A DNA stretch of 64,000 nucleotides from an uncultured Porphyromonadaceae bacterium. Lineage in GTDB: Bacteria; Bacteroidota; Bacteroidia; Bacteroidales; Muribaculaceae. The notes under the pieces were generated by a model, which was not told where the DNA came from, ran no database searches, and was given only the letters and a program-made list of their open reading frames with translations. The DNA is taken from the NCBI GenBank assembly GCA_947073495.1, contig CAMTMX010000006.1:1-64000 (forward strand), given 5' to 3'. The translations under genes were made by a program, and so were the position numbers. Within the stretch, counting starts at the first letter, position 1; the number at the start of each line of letters is the position of its first letter. Below are positions 8,865 to 17,783 of the stretch, piece after piece.

Positions 8865-9722
8865 ATGAGAAAATCAATCTTCACTTTGCTGGCATGTCTC
8901 GGTTTGCTTATGGCATGCCAGCAAACTCCCAAGACTCAGGATACTGTTGCCGAAGCAGAGACTGAAAAACTCGAGATCCCCGAATGCGTAGTTACAGGAG
9001 TGCCCGACTCTCTTAACCTCGACCCTTTCTACAAGAAATATGTCGATGTCAACGGTCTTCCGCTCGTATCTTCATGGCGTGTGCCTGACTCAGCTTTTGT
9101 TGCTGCCCACCGCACCCTCTATGCCATGACCGTCATGCTTCCGCCAGCCGTGCTCGATTCAATGGTAGGCAGAGGCACCCGCATTGCAATGATGGCTCGC
9201 TATGAAGGGACTACAGACATTCCTGAACATCGTCATCTTGTCAACGACACAAGCCTCAACTGGGACCTCCGTGCACGTGGTTTGGGCGGCGACCTTGAAC
9301 TTCCGCTCACAAGCTGTGCCGAAGAGAATGTGTTGGGTTATCAGATCGACAAATATCATGCCGAGGATATCCTCATCCATGAGTTCGCACATTCAATCCA
9401 TCTGATTGGTCTTACCCTTGCTGTGCCTGATTTCAACGACCGTCTGAACGCCCTTTACAAAAAGGCGATGGACAGCGGTATACTTGAAGGGACTTACCGT
9501 GCCACAGATCCTGCCGAGTATTTTGCAGAAGCTGTACAAGACTGGTTTAATGTTAACGCCGAAATGCCTCATCCCGACGGCAAGCACAATTGGGTTAACA
9601 CAAGAGAAGATCTCAAGGAATTTGATCCTGATCTCTACAACCTTCTTGCCGAGTATTTCCCGGAAACCACCCTTCAGATCAGCAAGCACAAGAAGGTGAA
9701 TGAATATAAAAAACCGGCTTAA
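8865..9722 (+). CDS. Lipoprotein with HEXXH zinc metallopeptidase-like domain
   Basis: The ATG at 8865 is chosen because it opens a clean lipoprotein signal (MRKSIFTLLACLGLLMAC, lipobox cysteine at residue 18), 8 bp after the P5C dehydrogenase stop. The mature domain holds HEFAHSIH (HEXXH zinc motif) and, about 65 residues on, PAEYFAEAVQDWF, whose Glu is a plausible third zinc ligand. This layout resembles secreted gluzincin-like proteins related to anthrax lethal factor, a comparison from recalled sequence patterns. Substrate unknown. Its location suggests expression with the hydroxyproline genes, where an envelope peptidase might help release peptides. Confidence 0.75.
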   Translation: MRKSIFTLLACLGLLMACQQTPKTQDTVAEAETEKLEIPECVVTGVPDSLNLDPFYKKYVDVNGLPLVSSWRVPDSAFVAAHRTLYAMTVMLPPAVLDSMVGRGTRIAMMARYEGTTDIPEHRHLVNDTSLNWDLRARGLGGDLELPLTSCAEENVLGYQIDKYHAEDILIHEFAHSIHLIGLTLAVPDFNDRLNALYKKAMDSGILEGTYRATDPAEYFAEAVQDWFNVNAEMPHPDGKHNWVNTREDLKEFDPDLYNLLAEYFPETTLQISKHKKVNEYKKPA

Positions 9723-9796
9723 ACTGTTTCGTGATTTCTAAAATCTGAAAAGACATATCCTTGATCATTTATTTGATTTAGGCAACATATTCCACA

Positions 9797-9830
9797 AAAG
9801 AGCGCATGGACACACCGTGCGCTCTTTCTA
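9797..9830 (+). terminator. Terminator after the hypD operon
   Basis: AAAGAGCGCA (9797-9806) pairs with TGCGCTCTTT (9818-9827) and ends in T-rich sequence, 75 bp after the metallopeptidase stop. It marks the likely end of the hypD-activase-pruA-peptidase transcript. Confidence 0.75.
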
Positions 9831-10044
9831 TTAAATTGCCCTCCGAACACAATTTAAGCACCATCAGACAATATGTATAGATTCTGACATACAACTTATA
9901 GATTATTTATTTCATACCATTTATATACTTCTATATATCAATTCAATACAGATCATATTTATAGATTTTTTATTCGTAAAAACAAAGGTAATCACAATAT
10001 TTAGTACTAATTTTACAACTAATATTAATCTAAATCTATAGTCT
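9831..10044. other. AT-rich intergenic stretch with repeated TATAGATT motifs
   Basis: No gene is seen here. The motif TTATAGATT followed by TTTATT occurs at 9896-9913 and 9959-9976, with a shorter copy (GTATAGATTCT) at 9875-9885, in front of the secreted-protein gene at 10045. These could be regulator sites, but spacing is irregular and the region is AT-rich, so chance is possible. Confidence 0.3.
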
Positions 10045-10434
10045 ATGATAAAACTTAAGACGACAATGTTGGCTTTATGTCTGCTATCACTATCTTTCAT
10101 GTATGCACGTTCTGAAGATGCCCCGTCAGGAGGTTCAGACGATATGTATTTGCCACCTACATATCAGGATGTACATCCTGATCGCAAAAGAATGCCTGCA
10201 AGACATGATGGTATTTACTTCAGATATGATTATCTGAACAGATGGTGCATATTCTCAAATTTGAGATCTACCACGACACTTTCTGTAACCATAACAGATT
10301 TGGAAGGCAATACCCGGTTTGGAACTGTCAGCAGTGACTTCCCAATATGGCAAATTGGTCTCCAATCCGGAGAATACTTCATCTCCTGCACATCCGATAC
10401 AGGAACAACTTACGAAGGATTTGTATACATCTGA
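10045..10434 (+). CDS. Small exported protein, DUF3244-like
   Basis: A 129-residue protein with a Sec signal peptide (hydrophobic stretch MLALCLLSLSFMYA). The mature part ends in a small beta-sandwich-like region (SVTITDLEGNTRF ... LQSGEYFISC ... GFVYI) that resembles the DUF3244 and C-terminal sorting-type domains common in Bacteroidales surface proteins. Function is unknown. It begins an AT-rich block of three exported-protein genes on the same strand. Confidence 0.6.
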   Translation: MIKLKTTMLALCLLSLSFMYARSEDAPSGGSDDMYLPPTYQDVHPDRKRMPARHDGIYFRYDYLNRWCIFSNLRSTTTLSVTITDLEGNTRFGTVSSDFPIWQIGLQSGEYFISCTSDTGTTYEGFVYI

Positions 10435-10519
10435 CAGATCCGTTTCAGAACAGATCCTACATCATATACAGAGTTTATTGAAAATTCCACTATAATATAA
10501 AAGCTAAAAATGTTTTATT

Positions 10520-10912
10520 ATGAAACGCAAACTAAAAATCGGTATCTTATTGTGGAGCCTGCTCTTTGCATTGGGCACCATAGGCTTAATCGGATGCGAC
10601 AAGGACGATGATCTCTCAAAAGGAGTTTATGAAGGATATATAATAGATAAAGGAGACCTTAAAGATATAGGTCAAGATCCGGATGAAATTATCATTAAAA
10701 TAACCAACAGTCCTCATAATATAATGGGAATGCCTAAAAAAGATGAACTATTGTCTGTCAGTCTTGCTGATTTCCCTACTCCGGATCTAAAAGTCAACCA
10801 AAAACTTTCCTTCAATATATTATCTGCAAAAGAACGGGTTATCCCCTTCCTGTATACTTCAACTGAATATCCCTCATGGATATGTAAAATTAAAATTATA
10901 AAACTACACTGA
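10520..10912 (+). CDS. Putative lipoprotein, unknown function
   Basis: A 130-residue protein with a lipoprotein signal: hydrophobic LLWSLLFALGTIGLIGC, lipobox cysteine near residue 25, then DKDDD, the acidic sequence often seen after the lipid cysteine in exported Bacteroidetes lipoproteins. No domain is recognised. Its stop is 1 bp before the start of the subtilase gene, so the two are almost certainly co-transcribed. An inhibitor or chaperone for that protease is possible but only from position. Confidence 0.65.
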   Translation: MKRKLKIGILLWSLLFALGTIGLIGCDKDDDLSKGVYEGYIIDKGDLKDIGQDPDEIIIKITNSPHNIMGMPKKDELLSVSLADFPTPDLKVNQKLSFNILSAKERVIPFLYTSTEYPSWICKIKIIKLH

Positions 10913-10913
10913 T

Positions 10914-13190
10914 ATGAAACATCTGATATTTTTGATATTTATCATATACGCACAGATTTCTTTTGCACAGTATACATTCAAATATGAATCCAATATTATA
11001 AAATTGGAAGAAGTGGATGTTGAAAAAGATTCTAAAGAATCTATAGTTTCTAAGGTATCTAATGATGGAAACTATTATTCAAAAACATATATGACCAATT
11101 TTGGCGACACATTGACAATTTTGCCCAAAATTGCTGTCATTGCAAAAAATGCAGATGAAATAGACCAGATTACAGAACAGTTCGGCAATGAGTTGACATT
11201 TAAAAGAAAATTAGGAAGAGTATTCATCTTCAATTGCAATGTACAAAATTCCGATGAAGTTTTAAAGATCACAACAATTCTATCAAAAGATGAAAACGTA
11301 ATTGAATGTGATGCTTTCACAAATGCAAAAATAGAGTCTTTCAATACACACTATTCAAAGCAGTATTATTTACGCGACAACACTTCCGGCAGTATCGGTA
11401 TAAATATGGAATCTGCATGGGAAATGACTCCTGATTTTGGTAAAGGGATTACTGTTGCTGTCCTTGACGAGGGAGTGGATCATAACCATGAAGACTTACC
11501 AAATGTGCTGGATGGATATACGGTTTTAAACCAGACCGGAAAGGGAGATCCTATAAATGCATCAGATGGGCATGGAGTGGCTTGCGCCGGAATTATAGGA
11601 GCTGCCAATAACTCTATTGGAATAAGAGGCATAGCATCAAATGTAACCATACTTCCTGTGAATCTATGTAATTCTAATGGATATGTCGATTATGAATACA
11701 TTGCTGAAGCTGTAAGATGGGCAAGTGAAAGAGCTGACGTTCTTAGCTGTTCCTGGGGCAATATGAATGGTATATACAATACCACTTTAGCTGATGCAAT
11801 AAAAGATGCTATGACAAAAGGAAGGAACGGAAAAGGATGTGTGGTCGTTTTTGCTGCAGGTAATAGTGGTCAAAACAAACTGGCATTTCCGGCTTCCGTT
11901 GAAGGAGTCATTAGTGTTGGTGCAGTCGACAAGACAGGGAAAATATGGAATTATAGCCAACGAGGTTCCGGGCTAAGTATGGTTGCGCCATCAGGAAATG
12001 TTAATCTTCAGGGGGATATTGTTACAACGGATAGAATGGGGAGTCTTGGATACAATTCAAAGGGGAATTATACAGAAAAATTTGGGGGAACTTCCGCTGC
12101 ATGTCCACAGGTCGCAGGCGTGGCAGCATTACTATTGTCAATTCGTCCCGACTTGACAGCGGCGGAAGTAAAGGATGTGTTGGAAAGAACCGCAACCGAT
12201 CTTGGAACAACAGGTTACGACACGACATACGGTTATGGGCTACTTAATGCTTATGCAGCACTCAAGGATGTCGCTCTGGCAATAAATGGGTCGGAAGTTG
12301 CAAAATCAAAAAGTACATATAAAATTGAGAATTTCCCTGAGACAGCTTCAGTTTCATGGAGCGTGAACGAAAAAGATAAAAACAATATAAAACTTACTAC
12401 CTCCGGACAAGGGAACTTAAACTGTACTGCTGAACTTAACGGAACAAAAACAGTCAAGACTACTCTTACAGCCGTTGTCAAGATCGGGGGCTTGACAGTG
12501 GCAACCCTGACCAAAAACATAGCCCTTCTCGGCACTTTCTCCGGCACTTACAGTGTACCAGCATCCACAGTCAACGGGGTAAGTTTTCCAGCAATCGTGG
12601 ACAGACCTTTTACAGACGGAGCCTCTCTTGAGGCCCGCGCCGGCACTTACATTACAATAAATTCTGTTGACCTCAACTATTACTCATCGTCATGGTCAGG
12701 GAGCAGTATCGAAAACTGGACGGTAGGGCTCGACTTTATAAGGTTCTCATTACCCAAGACCGCTTCTACATCCGCCACTACCACATTGGAATTCAAGGGA
12801 GTGTATACCGGGGGAACTGCAAGGGTAAGAGTTCTCGCAGTTAATCCACCACCGCCACATACCATGAATCTTTCTCATGACGGCACGACTCTCAGCGTTA
12901 TCATAACAAAGGAGGACGAGCAGGAAAATCTTGGTTATATTGAATTTGTAGATATTGCGGACAGTGCAGAATATAAGACTGACGAGATTTCAGAATTGCG
13001 CGTAAACGATTCTGATACCAATACATGGACAATAGAAGTCATGAACGCCACCACTGGAGCGATCCAAGATAAGATCTCCACACCTACAGGGGAATATCAA
13101 TTCGACACTTCAAGATGGCAATCAGGAATCTATATCGTCCGTGCATCAAACGGCATAGAAACAATCTCAAAGAAAATTACAATCAAATAA
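10914..13190 (+). CDS. Secreted S8 (subtilisin-family) serine protease with T9SS-like C-terminal domain
   Basis: A 758-residue exported protease. Residues 1-18 are a signal peptide; about 20-140 form a propeptide-like region. The catalytic domain carries Asp185 (AVLDEGVDHNHEDLP), His220 (DGHGVACAGI), the oxyanion Asn in FAAGNSGQN and Ser394 (GGTSAACPQVAG). Two or more beta-sandwich modules follow. The last 75 residues (TIEVMNATTGAIQ ... WQSGIYIVRAS ... KKITIK) match the pattern of type A type IX secretion sorting domains, and porU and porV lie 7-12 kb away. The 5' part is markedly more AT-rich than the part after about 12.3 kb, suggesting domain shuffling or transfer. Confidence 0.85.
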   Translation: MKHLIFLIFIIYAQISFAQYTFKYESNIIKLEEVDVEKDSKESIVSKVSNDGNYYSKTYMTNFGDTLTILPKIAVIAKNADEIDQITEQFGNELTFKRKLGRVFIFNCNVQNSDEVLKITTILSKDENVIECDAFTNAKIESFNTHYSKQYYLRDNTSGSIGINMESAWEMTPDFGKGITVAVLDEGVDHNHEDLPNVLDGYTVLNQTGKGDPINASDGHGVACAGIIGAANNSIGIRGIASNVTILPVNLCNSNGYVDYEYIAEAVRWASERADVLSCSWGNMNGIYNTTLADAIKDAMTKGRNGKGCVVVFAAGNSGQNKLAFPASVEGVISVGAVDKTGKIWNYSQRGSGLSMVAPSGNVNLQGDIVTTDRMGSLGYNSKGNYTEKFGGTSAACPQVAGVAALLLSIRPDLTAAEVKDVLERTATDLGTTGYDTTYGYGLLNAYAALKDVALAINGSEVAKSKSTYKIENFPETASVSWSVNEKDKNNIKLTTSGQGNLNCTAELNGTKTVKTTLTAVVKIGGLTVATLTKNIALLGTFSGTYSVPASTVNGVSFPAIVDRPFTDGASLEARAGTYITINSVDLNYYSSSWSGSSIENWTVGLDFIRFSLPKTASTSATTTLEFKGVYTGGTARVRVLAVNPPPPHTMNLSHDGTTLSVIITKEDEQENLGYIEFVDIADSAEYKTDEISELRVNDSDTNTWTIEVMNATTGAIQDKISTPTGEYQFDTSRWQSGIYIVRASNGIETISKKITIK

Positions 13191-13214
13191 CAATTGTAAT
13201 CAAACAAATACAGG

Positions 13215-13253
13215 AATAAGGTGTGTCTTGTCACTTTGTAGACACACCTTATT
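13215..13253 (+). terminator. Terminator after the subtilase gene
   Basis: AATAAGGTGTGTCT (13215-13228) pairs perfectly with 13240-13253 around an 11-nt loop, 24 bp after the stop codon. The downstream sequence is AT-rich without a long T run. Confidence 0.7.
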
Positions 13254-13463
13254 CATATTTCAATATTCATTACACAATCTTCTAACGTTACCCTTATTCC
13301 GACGGGGAGACTATCATCGAGCACTTGCTTTGACATTCGCTTTGATATGACTACAATGACTAAATTTAAGTGACGACAGAATATTATAGAAATTTTTACT
13401 AACTTTGTGGCGACCAGAATACCTGAATCATATATTAATACCACAATCATATATTAATGCTAA

Positions 13464-15161
13464 ATGAAAGTCCTGTCAAAAATAAGCCATATCCTCCTCT
13501 TCTTAATAATAGTCCTGTCTCCAATCTTTATATCCTGCAGACAAGACATCGACAATCGTCTCTGGGAAGCGGAGACTGTTGTGGATGCCCGTCCGGATTC
13601 GACGCTAAACCTTCTTGCACGACTCGACACCAATACACTTACAACAAAAAAAGACAGGCATATCTACGACATACTTCTCACCGAGGCGCGGTATAAATCG
13701 GGTATAGACGACACTACAGTATCACGCATCGCAGCCGCAGCACGTTTTTTCGACAAGGATATCAAAAGCTTATACCGTCTGAAAGCATATTATTATAATG
13801 CCATAATAAACAAAAACAATCAGGATTTTGGAGAAGGTCTTATCAATGCCTCCCAAGCGGAAAAATCTGCTTTGGCAAGCAACAACATAAAGTGGCTTGC
13901 CTTGGTACATCGATGTTTTGGCGACCTGTATGACGCCATCAGACGTTCAGAGATTGCGAAAAACTATTATTCATTAAGCCTTAAAGAATTTAAATCAATT
14001 GGAAGTGACTATACCGAAGATGCGATATATGACCTTTGCCGTTCTTATTTCAACAATTATGAGACAGACAGCTGCCTCTCTCTTGCCAAAGAATTGTATC
14101 GAAAAGGCACCGACAGCGGCAAGCAATATCTAAAGATAAGTTCTTTGCACACATCCGCACTATGTTATTACAAACAAGAGAAATATGATTCCGTCATTAA
14201 TTGCTTCACAACCTTGGCGAATGCATATCCGGCATCCATGTCTGTTCAAGACTGGAATTACCTGGGCATGGCATATCTTAAAACGGGAAATGTCAAGGAG
14301 GCGGAGGCATGTGCCGACAGCATCATTTCCCGTTCCGACAGACCGGTTGACCTTTTGTGTGAAACAGCAGCCGCTAAGGGAGATTACAAGAAAGCGTATG
14401 AACTAAAGAGCGAGATCTGCCGGACAAATGATGAAATCTATCGCGGATGGGTATCAATGTCTCAGGAAAAGGAATTGATGGACAATTACAAGCTTCAGGA
14501 AACTGAACTGGCACTTGAAGGGTCGACGAACATTATTTACCTTCTCGTCTCCGTCATTGCTGTTTTATCCCTAATTGCCATAACAACATTTCTATGGAAA
14601 AAGCTGATAACTGCAAAAAGGAAAAACCACGAGATGGCGCACACCATTTTTGAATTGGAAAAGGATCTTGGACTCCGTGAAGAGGAACTCGAATCCTTAT
14701 CCAAAAACTATAGCGAAAGTTCATCCACGCTACGCAAAGCTATCGAAGAAAGCAGATCGGCTGTCAGGTCATTGATCGGTGAGCAGTATAAGATGTTAGA
14801 CAGTCTGATGTCAAGATATCATGACATCAAAGGGTCGGAATCCGAAAAGAAAGAGATATATAAGGAAGTGATGAGAATAATTTCCTCTTTCAGAGACAAC
14901 AGAAAAGTGATTGTCAACTTTGAGAAAATTATTAATCTCAACCTTGACAATCTTATAAACCGTTTTGTCAAAGATAACCCTTCACTGGACTCTGAGGATA
15001 AGAATCTGTTCATTTTTATCGTTTTGGGTTTCTCCGCAAAAACAATAAGCGTTATCCAAGACATACCCTATGACAGGGTCTACAACAGGAAAAGGGCTTT
15101 AAAGAAAAAGATCGAAGAGAAATCAGCCGGCAATCCGACTCAATACCTGATCTATTTTTAA
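13464..15161 (+). CDS. TPR-containing membrane protein with C-terminal HTH-like domain (putative regulator)
   Basis: A 565-residue protein in four parts: a signal/lipobox (LSPIFISC, cysteine near residue 25), a helical TPR-type region (about 40-330), a single transmembrane helix (about 353-375, IIYLLVSVIAVLSLIAITTF) and a cytoplasmic coiled coil (about 380-440) leading to a C-terminal helical domain. The end (FSAKTISVIQDIPYDRVYNRKRALKKKI) resembles the recognition region of LuxR-type HTH domains. Such one-component membrane regulators are frequent in Bacteroidales. It may respond to an envelope signal, but neither ligand nor target genes can be read from sequence. A TAACTTTG box at 13400-13407 is a possible promoter. 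Confidence 0.75.
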   Translation: MKVLSKISHILLFLIIVLSPIFISCRQDIDNRLWEAETVVDARPDSTLNLLARLDTNTLTTKKDRHIYDILLTEARYKSGIDDTTVSRIAAAARFFDKDIKSLYRLKAYYYNAIINKNNQDFGEGLINASQAEKSALASNNIKWLALVHRCFGDLYDAIRRSEIAKNYYSLSLKEFKSIGSDYTEDAIYDLCRSYFNNYETDSCLSLAKELYRKGTDSGKQYLKISSLHTSALCYYKQEKYDSVINCFTTLANAYPASMSVQDWNYLGMAYLKTGNVKEAEACADSIISRSDRPVDLLCETAAAKGDYKKAYELKSEICRTNDEIYRGWVSMSQEKELMDNYKLQETELALEGSTNIIYLLVSVIAVLSLIAITTFLWKKLITAKRKNHEMAHTIFELEKDLGLREEELESLSKNYSESSSTLRKAIEESRSAVRSLIGEQYKMLDSLMSRYHDIKGSESEKKEIYKEVMRIISSFRDNRKVIVNFEKIINLNLDNLINRFVKDNPSLDSEDKNLFIFIVLGFSAKTISVIQDIPYDRVYNRKRALKKKIEEKSAGNPTQYLIYF

Positions 15162-15195
15162 TAGCCAGTTCCCCCTGTTTTGTCTAAAATCAATC

Positions 15196-16419
15196 TTACC
15201 CGAGAATTGCTACCGCTCTTTTTAAGGCGGCAATAAGGGCATCCGCCTCCTCTATCGTGTTGTAAGCAGCAAAGGAAACACGGACTGTCCCGGGAATGCC
15301 AAAACGATCCATCAACGGCATCGCACAATGATGACCGGTCCGGACCTCCACACCCTGTTTGTCAAGAAGCAAGCCAAGATCGTATGGATGTATATTGCCC
15401 ACCAAAAAGGAAATAACAGCATCCTTATGGGCAGCTGTTCCGTATATCCGAAGACCGGGAATCTCCATCATCTTCTTCTGGGTATAATCAAGCAACTCTT
15501 TCTCATGAACGGCTATATTATCCATTCCGATCTCCTCAATAAAATCTATACCCTTTGAAAGAGCCGCGATGTCAACAAAATCAGGCGTACCGGCTTCAAA
15601 TTTGAAAGGAAGATCTGCGTAGGTGGTATGTTCGAATGTGACTTTTCCGATCATCTCACCACCACCCTGATACGGAGGCATCTCCTCAAGCCATTTTTTC
15701 TTTCCGTAAAGCACACCGATACCTGTGGGACCGTACATCTTATGCGAAGAGAATACATAAAAATCGCAGTCAATATCCTGCATGTCTACATACATGTGAG
15801 GAGCAGCCTGCGCCCCGTCGATAAGGACAGGCACATTCCTTGAATGTGCGAACTCCACCATCTCTTTCACGGGGTTGACCGTGCCAAGCACATTGCTGAC
15901 ATGACAGAACGATGCCATAACGGTGCGGTCATTAAATAGAGAACGATACTGGTCAAGATCAAGCTCCCCTTTATCATTAATGTCGACAACCCTGATAACA
16001 ATACCTGTCCTGTCTCTTAAAAGTTGCCAAGGCACGATATTGGCATGGTGCTCCATCACGGTAAGAATGATCTCGTCACCCTCCTTGAACCGGCTTCCAA
16101 AAGATGAAGCCACGAGATTGATACCCTCTGTGGTGCCACGTGTGAATATAACCTCCTCAATAGAAGAGGCATTGATATAACTGCGTATCTTCTCCCTTGT
16201 CTGCTCCTGCATGTCGGTCATTTCCTGAGAGAGGGTATGCACACCACGATGCACGTTGGCTTTTGTATGAGTATAGATACGCTCTATTTCCTCCACAACC
16301 CTACGGGGGGTCTGAGACGTGGCTCCATTATCGAGATATACCATAGGTTTCCCTGCCACCTCTCGGGAAAGAATCGGAAAATCCTCCCTTATTTTGTTTA
16401 CATCATATTTGTCCATCAT
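15196..16419 (-). CDS. sufS: Cysteine desulfurase SufS
   Basis: A PLP-dependent group II cysteine desulfurase supplying sulfur for Fe-S cluster assembly. Signatures are YLDNGATSQTP, the PLP lysine in FSSHKMYGPTG and the active-site cysteine in RTGHHCAMP. The start at 16419 (MMDKYDVNKI) is preferred over an upstream in-frame codon because it lies 1 bp after the sufD stop and gives the normal family N-terminus; 16416 is equally possible. It is the last gene of the minus-strand sufC-sufD-sufS set. No SufE or SufU partner is seen in the window. Confidence 0.95.
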   Translation of the reverse strand: MMDKYDVNKIREDFPILSREVAGKPMVYLDNGATSQTPRRVVEEIERIYTHTKANVHRGVHTLSQEMTDMQEQTREKIRSYINASSIEEVIFTRGTTEGINLVASSFGSRFKEGDEIILTVMEHHANIVPWQLLRDRTGIVIRVVDINDKGELDLDQYRSLFNDRTVMASFCHVSNVLGTVNPVKEMVEFAHSRNVPVLIDGAQAAPHMYVDMQDIDCDFYVFSSHKMYGPTGIGVLYGKKKWLEEMPPYQGGGEMIGKVTFEHTTYADLPFKFEAGTPDFVDIAALSKGIDFIEEIGMDNIAVHEKELLDYTQKKMMEIPGLRIYGTAAHKDAVISFLVGNIHPYDLGLLLDKQGVEVRTGHHCAMPLMDRFGIPGTVRVSFAAYNTIEEADALIAALKRAVAILG

Positions 16420-16420
16420 A

Positions 16421-17779
16421 TCATTTTGTATCTCCGCTACAAGAGGAATTGCATACCGCACAACTTGAAACGCCACCTGCAAACCTACGTTCCACAAGCA
16501 TGTGGAGACGCTCCTTAAGACCGGGAAGAGTCACTGCTTCTATCACATCAGCCATAAACGCCTGTTTCAACAAAAGCTTTGCAGTCTGTTCCGGCAACCC
16601 GCGTGTACGCATATAGAAAACCTGCATTTCGTCAAGCTGACCGATCGCTGTTCCATGACTGCATTTCACATCGTCGTTATAGATCTCAAGCTGAGGCTTT
16701 GAAAACATCTTCGCCGTGTCGCTACCCACTATATTCCGGTTGTTCTGATAAGCCTCCGTCTTATCGGCACCCTTATCTACCTTGATCAAGCCTGCAAACG
16801 CGCCTATTGCCTCATCATCAAGGACATACTTGAAAAGCTCGTCGGTGTTGCAATACCCTTTCCTATGCTCGATGCGGGAATATGTGTCAAGATGACGGCT
16901 CTTGTCTTCAATTCCCATTCCATAGAGATGGAGAGAGGCGTGTTCCCCTTCAAACCGTGAATAATATTCATTTCTTGTGGTGCCGTTGTAAAGGGTCAAG
17001 CCGTCGATCACAAGTTCACACCCCTCTTCCTCTCGAATATACATCGCAGAGAGACGAGATGTCTTTTCAGTACTCTCCTCAAGGTCATAGTAGTCAAGAC
17101 GTGAATTCTTTTCGGCAAAAATCTCGACAGTCTGCAAAGCAAGGAAATCGACATCAGGATTTTGGGTGTGATCGCACGTAAGAATCTTTATCTCGGAATC
17201 CTCTTCCATGATAACAAGCACACGCCTCACAGCCATAAGCGGAGCGCCATTCTGAAGTATGTTTACAATCTGGATCGGTTTCTCGACTTTAACACCCTTC
17301 TTCACCCAAACGGCTATTCCATCTTGGGCAAGAAGCGTATTAAGCGCCACAACAGGATTGTTGAGATCCGCACACATTCCATAATATTTGGCGCATATTT
17401 CAGGATGGGTGATGGCAAACTGACGCAGACTGCCCACATACATCCCTTCCGGCAACCCGATTCGTGCGTCTGCCGCCTCTGCATAAAGATCGTTGACTGA
17501 AAAAAACAGCGATGTTGAAAGGCTTGGCACGCCACAATGAAATGTGGCGGCGGGATTCACGTCTATATTGACACGCCCTATATTCACCCCATAGTCGGGC
17601 GACAGAATCTTTTCAAGATCTGTAGTCTCATAATTTTCCGAACCTTTGGCAGGGAGCTCCATGTTCCCGAGGACTTCGCAAGCCGCCGGACGCAACTCAT
17701 TGAGCACCCCCGCGCTTCCGGAATCAACAAGAGATTTATGCTCCTTATAAAGATCGATATATTGTTGCAATGCGCCCAT
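16421..17779 (-). CDS. sufD: Fe-S cluster assembly protein SufD
   Basis: SufD is the beta-helix scaffold subunit that works with SufB and the ATPase SufC. The 452-residue sequence contains the family's central block (MFSKPQLEIYNDDVKCSHGTAIGQLDE, here split by description: SKPQLEIY then DVKCSHG) and the typical N-terminal helical region. The last residues carry a cysteine cluster (SSCAVCNSSC), a feature not required for SufD; its role is unclear. It is 4 bp after sufC and 1 bp before sufS. Confidence 0.94.
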   Translation of the reverse strand: MGALQQYIDLYKEHKSLVDSGSAGVLNELRPAACEVLGNMELPAKGSENYETTDLEKILSPDYGVNIGRVNIDVNPAATFHCGVPSLSTSLFFSVNDLYAEAADARIGLPEGMYVGSLRQFAITHPEICAKYYGMCADLNNPVVALNTLLAQDGIAVWVKKGVKVEKPIQIVNILQNGAPLMAVRRVLVIMEEDSEIKILTCDHTQNPDVDFLALQTVEIFAEKNSRLDYYDLEESTEKTSRLSAMYIREEEGCELVIDGLTLYNGTTRNEYYSRFEGEHASLHLYGMGIEDKSRHLDTYSRIEHRKGYCNTDELFKYVLDDEAIGAFAGLIKVDKGADKTEAYQNNRNIVGSDTAKMFSKPQLEIYNDDVKCSHGTAIGQLDEMQVFYMRTRGLPEQTAKLLLKQAFMADVIEAVTLPGLKERLHMLVERRFAGGVSSCAVCNSSCSGDTK

Positions 17780-17783
17780 ATCC

